Assembly: GCA_936924235.1 (NCBI GenBank)
Contig: CAKZHN010000451.1
Coordinates: 1 to 18,168, forward strand
Source of the DNA: an uncultured Rhodoplanes sp.
GTDB lineage: Bacteria > Pseudomonadota > Alphaproteobacteria > Rhizobiales > Xanthobacteraceae
Reading direction: 5' to 3'
DNA: 18,168 bases
The notes under the pieces were generated by a model. That model ran no database searches and had not been told where the DNA came from. It worked only from the letters and a program-made list of their open reading frames with translations. Both the position numbers and the translations under genes were made by a program. Positions 13,220 through 18,168 of this stretch are shown here, piece by piece. How positions within the stretch are numbered: the first letter of the stretch is position 1; every line of letters begins with the position of its first letter.

Positions 13220-14648
13220 GCTGGAATTCCGACGACAGCAGCAGCAGCGCGAACGCCTGCGTCTTGCTCTCGGCGCGCATGACGTGCTCGCGGGTCTCGG
13301 TCGAGGCGAGCGGGCCCAGCGCCTCGTCCACCATGGTGTGCGGATCGAGCCGGTCCCAGATCCGCGCCGCGTAGGTGCTCGCGATATCGAGCCGCGACGG
13401 CAGCCCGTCGAGCCAGGCCCCCTCCTCGTCGGAGAAGCCCTGCGGCGACGGCGGCCGCCACAGCGGCTCGCCCAGCATGTTGTGCGCGCCTGCGACGCGC
13501 TCGACGTTCGGCGCCTTGCTGCCGCCGGTGCGCAGCGCCGACACCAGCCATTCGTCGGGCTTCTTCAGCTTGCCGCGGTGCGCGGTCCACGCCTCGTCGG
13601 ACTTCACCAACGCCACGGTCACCGCATTCAGATCGCCGCCGGTGTCGCGGAACACCTTCGCGAGCCGCTCGACGACCGGCTGCGGCGGCTGGTCGGCGAT
13701 GAAATGTTTCGCGAGCTTCTGCGCGACGTGCGTCGCGGTCGCGGGATGGCTCGCCAGATCGGCCAGCACCGCGCGGCCCTGCTCGATGCCGTCTGCGGTG
13801 TAGCTCCTGCCGAACACGGTCTTGGCGCCGGGCTCATGCATGCGCTTGACGAACATGAACTCGCCGCCGTGATCCGGGTTGCTGGTCGCGGTCATCGACC
13901 AGCCGGTCAGCACGTTGGCAAAGGTGGTGACGTCGCCTTGCGTGTAGCCGCTGCGCACGCCGAGCGTATGCAGCTCGAGGATCTCGCGCGCCAGGTTCTC
14001 GTTGAGGCCCCGGCTGCGGTTGATGCCGGCCACCGAATTCGGGCCGATCGAATTCCAGTTGTCGAGATAGAACAGCATCGCCGGATGGCCTTCGGCCGCC
14101 TGCAGCATGTCGCCGAAGCGGCCGAGCACATGCGGCCGGATCGCCTCGCGTTCGTAGGCGCCGGCCATGCTCGGGATCTTGTCGGCGGAGACGCAGAAAT
14201 GGTTCGACCAGAACCACACCAGCCGCTCCACCAGGCCGATCTCGGCGTTGACCGCCGCATCGATCCGCGCCTTGGCCTCGGCGAGGAAGATCTGCCGCCC
14301 GACGTCCTTCGCGGGATCGGGCTTCTGCGAATTCTCGTCGATCACAGGCTTCGACATATCGTTGTCGGCCATCGCCTGCTGCTGGCGCTCGGCCTCGCGT
14401 TTCTCGGCTTCGCGTTTGGCGACGATCTGGCGGGCCTGCTGCTCGGCGCGATAGTCGAACAACGCGCGCGAGGCTTCGGCGCTGCCCATCAATCCGGTGC
14501 CGGCTACGCGGCCGATGCCGGGCTTGTCGAGCTCGGCGAGCAGCGCGCCGCGTGGATCAGAGGCGATGGATGCGATCTGGCCCGGGCGCGGGCCAAGCCC
14601 GAAGCGGTGCAACGCGAGCGCGGCGGTGGCTTTCGGATCGTGGGCCAT
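13212..14648 (-). CDS. DUF1800 family protein
   Basis: 478 aa from the ATG at 14648 (MAHDPKATAALALHRFGLGP). Longer in-frame starts add residues that do not look like the family. Landmarks: LHRFGLGPRPGQ (13-24), an unusual charged alanine/glutamate/glutamine-rich helix about 66-96 (RAEQQARQIVAKREAEKREA onward), then VERLVWFWSNHFCVSADK (140-157), YEREAIRPHVLGRFGDML (165-182), GHPAMLFYLDNWNSIGPN (187-204), GLNENLAREILELHTLGV (214-231) and SGYTQGDVTTFANVLTGW (233-250). These are the defining blocks of DUF1800. No signal peptide is visible, unlike its Tat-exported partner, so it may be cytoplasmic or move with DUF1501. It is the first gene of the pair. Biochemical function is unknown. Confidence 0.9.
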   Translation of the reverse strand: MAHDPKATAALALHRFGLGPRPGQIASIASDPRGALLAELDKPGIGRVAGTGLMGSAEASRALFDYRAEQQARQIVAKREAEKREAERQQQAMADNDMSKPVIDENSQKPDPAKDVGRQIFLAEAKARIDAAVNAEIGLVERLVWFWSNHFCVSADKIPSMAGAYEREAIRPHVLGRFGDMLQAAEGHPAMLFYLDNWNSIGPNSVAGINRSRGLNENLAREILELHTLGVRSGYTQGDVTTFANVLTGWSMTATSNPDHGGEFMFVKRMHEPGAKTVFGRSYTADGIEQGRAVLADLASHPATATHVAQKLAKHFIADQPPQPVVERLAKVFRDTGGDLNAVTVALVKSDEAWTAHRGKLKKPDEWLVSALRTGGSKAPNVERVAGAHNMLGEPLWRPPSPQGFSDEEGAWLDGLPSRLDIASTYAARIWDRLDPHTMVDEALGPLASTETREHVMRAESKTQAFALLLLSSEFQRR

Positions 14649-14761
14649 GGGGGCGTATCCCGGCATCAAAGCGGTCGCCCAAGCCGCCTTGTTCTGCGCG
14701 ATTCTAGCACAGCGAGATTGGCGCCGCATCGCGTCAATTCGATGACGGGCCCCTCCACTCG

Positions 14762-14891
14762 GTCATTCCGGGCGCCGCCATCAGCGCGTTCACGCGCGTC
14801 TTTGACGCGCTATGGCAGCGATCCGGAATCCATAACCACGACTTGGGGTTATGGATTCCGGGTTCGCGCCTTCGGCGCGCCCCGGAATGAC
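14762..14891. repeat. 130-bp intergenic multi-hairpin palindromic repeat
   Basis: Outer arms GTCATTCCGGG (14762-14772) and CCCGGAATGAC (14881-14891) are perfect inverted copies. Inside are three more perfect stems: AGCGCGT/ACGCGCT (14783-14789 with 14805-14811), a 15-bp stem CCGGAATCCATAACC (14823-14837) with 14847-14861 around a 9-nt loop, and CGCGCC-TTC-GGCGCG (14865-14879). The plan resembles the dispersed intergenic palindromic repeats I know from Bradyrhizobium-type genomes. It lies downstream of the amidase gene and upstream of DUF1800, where the transcribed hairpins could end or stabilise the amidase message. ORFs across it are spurious. Confidence 0.8.
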
Positions 14892-14904
14892 ATCGGAGAC
14901 GCAG

Positions 14905-15855
14905 CTAACCTTTCTTCAGCAGCTTCTTCTCCAGCATGACGTGGATGCCCTTGGCGCCGTTGACGACCTGCGTCACCCGCAGATCGGCGGCGAGGCTGCA
15001 CAGCGTGTAGGCGTCCTCGCGCGAGATGCCGGTGCGCTCGCAGATCAGCTTGATCATGTTGCGCAGCGCGATCACCACGCAGTCGTCGAGATCGGGATCG
15101 AACGCCATGGTCATGACGTGGGTCGGCGTCTCGGCCATCGGCCATTCCAACGTCATGTCATCGCGCACGATCAGCTCGAAGGTGCCGACCAAGCCGGTCT
15201 CGATCGCCGTGATGCAGACCTCGCCGTCACCCTGCACGCCGTGGCCGTCGCCGCAGGAGAACAGCGCGCCGTCGGTGTGGATCGGCAGGAACAGCGTGGT
15301 GCCGGCGACCAGCTCCTTGTTGTCGAGGTTGCCGCCGTTGCGCCGCGGCGGCGGCGAGTTCACCGGGCCCCAGTTGGCAGGCGGCGCCACCGCCATGATG
15401 CCGAAGAACGGCTTGAGCTCGAGGTCGAGGCCCCACGGCAGCTTTCCGATCATCCGCTTCTTGTCGAGCGGGATGTGGATCATCCGCATGGTCTTGAAGT
15501 CGTCGGGCAAGGCGCCGGCGAGCGGCCGGATGGTGTTGTAGCCCCAGTCCTGATTGAGCTCGACCGCCTTGATGCGCACTTCGAGCACCTGGCCGGCTTT
15601 CGCACCGCGCACCGCAACCGGTCCGGTGAGGATGTGCGGGCCGCCGAGCCGCGGCTGCACCTTCTGATGGATCGCGACAAGCTCGGGCGGAACGGTGAGG
15701 CCTGATTCAGGCTTCGGCAGATGGTTCACCACGCCGGACAACGAGCTGATCGTGATGGTGTCGCCGGAGTCGATGGTGATCAGCGGCTTGAGGTTGGCGT
15801 CGAAGAAGCCCCAATGCACGGTCTCGTGGGAGCAGTCCAGCTTGTGCGTAGCCAT
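14905..15855 (-). CDS. Acetamidase/formamidase family protein
   Basis: 316 aa, start MATHKLDCSHETVHWGFFDA at 15855. Family landmarks: VHWGFFDANLKPLITIDSGD (13-32), GGPHILTGPVAVRGAKAGQVL (71-91), DWGYNTIRPLAGALPDDF (103-120), FFGIMAVAPP (150-159), PRRNGGNLDNKEL (170-182) and FSCGDGHGVQGDGEVC (199-214), the last being the metal-binding signature of FmdA/AmdA amidases. Family knowledge: these cytoplasmic enzymes hydrolyse formamide, acetamide or related short amides to ammonia and the acid. There is no signal peptide. The gene begins 13 bp after the flavin-binding protein gene, whose stop codon lies against this gene's GAGGGA ribosome site, so the two form an operon. The actual amide is not determined by the sequence. 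Confidence 0.93.
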   Translation of the reverse strand: MATHKLDCSHETVHWGFFDANLKPLITIDSGDTITISSLSGVVNHLPKPESGLTVPPELVAIHQKVQPRLGGPHILTGPVAVRGAKAGQVLEVRIKAVELNQDWGYNTIRPLAGALPDDFKTMRMIHIPLDKKRMIGKLPWGLDLELKPFFGIMAVAPPANWGPVNSPPPRRNGGNLDNKELVAGTTLFLPIHTDGALFSCGDGHGVQGDGEVCITAIETGLVGTFELIVRDDMTLEWPMAETPTHVMTMAFDPDLDDCVVIALRNMIKLICERTGISREDAYTLCSLAADLRVTQVVNGAKGIHVMLEKKLLKKG

Positions 15856-15868
15856 TATCGCAATTCCC

Positions 15869-16306
15869 TCAATCTCTTTTCATGATCACGGTGCTGTCGA
15901 TCTGCTCGATCAGATCGAGATCGATGAGCACGGCGGCGCCCTTCTTCTCCGGGTCCTTCGACTGCTCCTCGTGATTGGTGAGGCCCCAGGCCTTCTCCCA
16001 CTCCGGCCCGCCGGTGACGATCCGCGCGCGGCCGTGGAAGCGGATGCAGCCCGCGCGGTAGGGATTCTCCTTCCGCGCCGGATTGCGGTAGTAGACCGTG
16101 ACGAACGGATTTTCCGCGATCCGCTTGGGCGAAGAGCGATGGCTCCGTTCCCAGTAGCAGAGCTTGTCGTCGTCGAAGATGGCGACGCTACCCTTGGGGC
16201 TGATCTGCGGCCGCCCGTCCTTCGACGCGGTGCCGACGAGGCACGGCGTGCCGTCCTCCAGCGCCTTGTCGAGCAATTCCTTCATCAGCGGAGTCATCTT
16301 GATCAT
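15869..16306 (-). CDS. Pyridoxamine 5'-phosphate oxidase-like FMN-binding split-barrel protein
   Basis: 145 aa, start MIKMTPLMKELLDKALEDGT at 16306 with a GGTGGGA ribosome site; M4 is an alternative. The typical split-barrel pattern is present: PCLVGTASKDGRPQISPKGS (21-40), DDDKLCYWERSHRSSPKRI (45-63), NPFVTVYYRNP (66-76), GCIRFHGRARIV (86-97). This small single-domain size suits general FMN- or F420-binding members of the superfamily rather than true PdxH, which is larger. It is the first gene of a unit with the amidase. A flavin reductase or oxidase acting on a related compound is possible, but the substrate is unknown. Confidence 0.88.
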   Translation of the reverse strand: MIKMTPLMKELLDKALEDGTPCLVGTASKDGRPQISPKGSVAIFDDDKLCYWERSHRSSPKRIAENPFVTVYYRNPARKENPYRAGCIRFHGRARIVTGGPEWEKAWGLTNHEEQSKDPEKKGAAVLIDLDLIEQIDSTVIMKRD

Positions 16307-16419
16307 GCAGTCCCACCCGTTGTTCCGGCGGGTACATGATCACATTCACGTGCGGCGTTAGGCAATCGGCTCAAACGCACAACTTGCCCGCGCCGGAAAC
16401 ATCCGCGAATGTCCCCGCC
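16307..16419. promoter_or_regulatory. Divergent intergenic region between the flavoprotein-amidase unit and the ATPase gene
   Basis: These 113 bp must hold the promoters of both divergent units. I found no convincing sigma-70 boxes and no strong palindrome. A longer ATPase start at 16336 would lie inside this region. Confidence 0.3.
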
Positions 16420-17574
16420 ATGATCGACCGGCTCGCTGTTTCCGGCTATCGCTCGCTGCGCGACATCAGGCTGGCGCTCGGCCGGCTGACGGTCGTCACC
16501 GGCCCGAACGGCAGCGGCAAGTCGAGCCTCTATCGGTCGCTGCGGCTCCTGGCCGACGTGGCGCAGGGCCGCGTCGTGCAGTCGCTCGCGGGCGAAGGCG
16601 GCTTGCATTCGACGCTGTGGGCCGGCCCGGAACAGTTTTCCCGCGGCATGAAATCCGGCGCCCAGCCGGTTCAGGGCACCGTGCGGAAAAATCCGGTGGC
16701 GCTGAAGCTCGGCTTCTCCAACGAGCAGTACGGCTATTCGATCGAGCTCGGCCTGCCCGCGCCGGCCTATGCCCTGTTCGCCCACGACCCCGACATCAAG
16801 GTCGAATGCGTGTGGACCGGCGAGACCATCCGGCGCAGCAACATCTTCGCCGAGCGCCGCGGCCCGCTGGTCCGCATCCGCGACGACGGCGGCGCCTGGC
16901 GCGACGTCATCACCACGTTGCATCCTTTCGACAGCATGATGACGCACGGCGCCGATCCGCGCGACGCGCTGGAGCTTCTGGTGCTGCGCGAGAGCATGCG
17001 CGAGTGGCGCTTCTACGACCATCTGCGCACCGACCGCGACGCGCCGGCGCGGCGGCCGCAGGTCGGCACCTACACGCCGGTGCTGAGCGGCGACGGCTCC
17101 GACGTCGCATCCGCTGTCGCCACGATCTATTCCGGCGGCGATGGGCGCGCCTTGCACGAGGCGGTCGCCGACGCGTTTCCCGGCTCGCGCCTCGATACCT
17201 CCTACAACAGCGGCTACTACGAGCTCGAGGTGCACCAGCATGGGCTCTTGCGCCCGCTCAAGGGCTCCGAGCTCTCCGACGGCACGCTGCGCTATCTGCT
17301 GCTGGTCGCGGCGCTGCTGTCGCCGCGGCCGCCGCCCTTGATGGTGCTGAATGAGCCGGAGACCAGCCTGCATGCCGACCTGCTGGCGCCGCTGGCGCGG
17401 CTGATCGCCCGAGCGGCCGAGAACTGCCAGGTCGTGGTGGTGACGCACGCCGCGCCGCTGGTCGCAGCTTTGAGCGAGCAGCCCGGTGCAACGCGCATCT
17501 CATTGGAAAAGAATCTGGGCGAGACCTCGGCGCCCGATCACGATCCGCCGGCCTGGACCTGGCCGGCGCGCTGA
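16420..17574 (+). CDS. AAA/ABC-type ATPase, RecF/SMC-like (predicted ATPase, stand-alone)
   Basis: 384 aa from the ATG at 16420 (MIDRLAVSGYRSLRDIRLAL), the usual beginning of this family; an in-frame ATG at 16336 would add an unlikely 28-residue leader. Walker A is GPNGSGKSS (28-36). An ABC-like signature ELSDGTLRYL (284-293), a Walker B with D-loop LMVLNEPETSLHADLL (307-322) and a histidine switch VVVTHAAPL (339-347) complete the nucleotide site. The acidic pair of Walker B reads NE, with Asn where DE is usual. The middle section (about 60-270) is the family-specific insert in place of a long coiled coil. No nuclease or TOPRIM domain follows, so it is not a full OLD-type nuclease. No partner effector gene is adjacent. 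It ends 4 bp from the convergent DUF486 gene. Role unknown. Confidence 0.88.
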   Translation: MIDRLAVSGYRSLRDIRLALGRLTVVTGPNGSGKSSLYRSLRLLADVAQGRVVQSLAGEGGLHSTLWAGPEQFSRGMKSGAQPVQGTVRKNPVALKLGFSNEQYGYSIELGLPAPAYALFAHDPDIKVECVWTGETIRRSNIFAERRGPLVRIRDDGGAWRDVITTLHPFDSMMTHGADPRDALELLVLRESMREWRFYDHLRTDRDAPARRPQVGTYTPVLSGDGSDVASAVATIYSGGDGRALHEAVADAFPGSRLDTSYNSGYYELEVHQHGLLRPLKGSELSDGTLRYLLLVAALLSPRPPPLMVLNEPETSLHADLLAPLARLIARAAENCQVVVVTHAAPLVAALSEQPGATRISLEKNLGETSAPDHDPPAWTWPAR

Positions 17575-17578
17575 AATC

Positions 17579-17938
17579 TCACAGCGGCCCGCGAAACACG
17601 AAGAAGGCGCCCGCCGCGATCAACGCGAAGCCCACGACGTGATTCACTGTCAGCGCCTCCTTGAGATAGATCACCGAGAAGCCCGCGAACACCACGAGCG
17701 TGATCACCTCCTGCATGGTCTTGAGTTGCGCGGGCTCATAGACCGAGCTGCCCCAGCGATTGGCCGGCACGGCGAGACAATACTCCACGAGGGCAATACC
17801 CCAGCTCGCCAGGATCACGCCCCAGAGCGGCACCTGCTTGTAGTGCAGATGGCCGTACCAGGCGATCGTCATGAAAATGTTGGAGCCGATCAGCAGCAGG
17901 ACCGGCAGCAGATACGGCGAGATGAAGGTCGGGGGCAT
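17579..17938 (-). CDS. DUF486 family small membrane protein (DMT superfamily-like)
   Basis: 119 aa from the ATG at 17938 (MPPTFISPYLLPVLLLIGSN). Longer in-frame starts add an arginine-rich, non-membrane leader and were rejected. Four transmembrane helices are predicted by eye at about 7-26, 37-57, 78-92 and 99-117. Family blocks: MTIAWYGHLHYK (23-34), ASWGIALVEYCLAVPANRWG (44-63), LKTMQEVITLVVFAGFSVIY (72-91). The shape is that of small four-helix proteins related to EmrE-like drug/metabolite transporters, and an inner-membrane dimer is plausible, but no substrate is known. It converges on the ATPase gene with only 4 bp between the stop codons, leaving no room for a separate terminator. Confidence 0.9.
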   Translation of the reverse strand: MPPTFISPYLLPVLLLIGSNIFMTIAWYGHLHYKQVPLWGVILASWGIALVEYCLAVPANRWGSSVYEPAQLKTMQEVITLVVFAGFSVIYLKEALTVNHVVGFALIAAGAFFVFRGPL

Positions 17939-18062
17939 CTGGGGGCTCTCACGGTGACGAAGGTGCGGAGCATCGGGTAACACACACGGCCCCGGCGTGG
18001 AACGCGTCGTGCGGATGTGAGGTTCCGGCGCTAGAGTGGCCCGAGTCGATTCGGCCTCACAG
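17939..18062. promoter_or_regulatory. Divergent intergenic region upstream of DUF486 and of the edge gene
   Basis: These 124 bp separate two divergent starts and should contain both promoters. I could not identify reliable -35/-10 pairs or an operator-like palindrome. Confidence 0.3.
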
Positions 18063-18168
18063 ATGCACATCCGCCCCCTGCACTTTGCCGTCACTGCCGT
18101 TTTTCTGCTCACCGCGCCGGCGGTGGCGCAGTTGCCGTCGCAACCGACCGCGCCCTATGCGCCGGTCA
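18063..18168 (+). CDS. Secreted protein of unknown function (partial, cut by the window edge)
   Basis: An open frame from the ATG at 18063 continues past the end of the window, giving 35 codons. The peptide MHIRPLHFAVTAVFLLTAPA is a good signal peptide, with a basic start, a hydrophobic core and a likely cut after AVA near residue 22; the visible mature part is proline-rich (QLPSQPTAPYAPV). No strong ribosome site precedes it. A GC-rich genome and an orderly signal peptide argue that it is real, but it is too short to assign a family. Confidence 0.6.
   Translation, partial: MHIRPLHFAVTAVFLLTAPAVAQLPSQPTAPYAPV

Noticed and set aside
11695..13374. Long plus-strand open frames opposite DUF1501 and DUF1800 (11695-13374 and 13284-14939)
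   Set aside because: Composition is Arg/His/Ala-rich without recognisable motifs, while the minus-strand frames carry clear DUF1501 and DUF1800 blocks, export signal and ribosome site.
14851..15705. Open frames starting inside the palindromic repeat (14849-15145 minus, 14851-15705 plus)
   Set aside because: They begin or end in the repeat and continue antisense or out of frame to the amidase; the repeat often yields such spurious frames.
10085..16306. A vitamin B6 gene cluster linking the PdxI-like reductase and the PdxH-like protein
   Set aside because: They are over 4.9 kb apart in separate transcription units, and the second is a small generic split-barrel protein rather than true PdxH.
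16420..17938. ATPase plus DUF486 as a two-gene defence system
   Set aside because: The genes converge rather than form an operon, DUF486 is a common housekeeping-type membrane protein, and there is no nuclease or other effector.
1..18168. tRNA, rRNA, CRISPR, insertion sequence or prophage
   Set aside because: I saw no cloverleaf-like sequences, regularly spaced repeats, transposase or phage genes by reading; no tool search was possible.

Overview
The window looks like a chromosomal segment of an alphaproteobacterium of the order Hyphomicrobiales (Bradyrhizobium/Rhodopseudomonas/Pseudolabrys-like). The basis is high GC with strongly GC-rich third codon positions, the families present, and an intergenic palindromic repeat of the kind common in that group. 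This placement is inference; there is no rRNA or other marker gene.

Positions 1-7372 (minus strand) hold the most striking feature: eight consecutive genes for tripartite-tricarboxylate-transporter substrate-binding proteins (TctC/Bug family). Seven are complete (320-326 aa) and one runs off the left edge. All point the same way with gaps of 5-108 bp, every one has an N-terminal signal peptide, and none is broken. No TctA or TctB membrane partner is in the window. The paralogues are well diverged and their ligand-pocket loops differ, so the array looks like a set of periplasmic receptors with different ligands rather than fresh copies. It is numbered here from left to right, paralogues 1 to 8; transcription runs from 8 to 1.

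Positions 7373-9985 (plus strand) carry a major facilitator transporter divergent from the array, then a secreted PQQ-dependent aldose sugar dehydrogenase. A hairpin at 10023-10052 separates the latter from a convergent aldo/keto reductase of the YdbC/PdxI (pyridoxal reductase) type. That reductase is divergent from a LysR regulator, and a 19-bp near-palindrome lies between the two.

Positions 11968-14648 (minus strand) form a tightly coupled DUF1800-DUF1501 pair. The DUF1501 gene overlaps the 3' end of the LysR gene. A 130-bp multi-hairpin repeat (14762-14891) separates this pair from an upstream two-gene unit of a pyridoxamine-phosphate-oxidase-like flavoprotein and an acetamidase/formamidase (14905-16306).

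Positions 16420-18168 carry a stand-alone RecF/SMC-like ATPase (plus), a convergent four-helix DUF486 membrane protein (minus), and the first 35 codons of a secreted protein (plus) cut by the right edge. No stretch longer than about 260 bp lacks a gene. I saw no tRNA, rRNA, CRISPR array, insertion sequence or phage gene.
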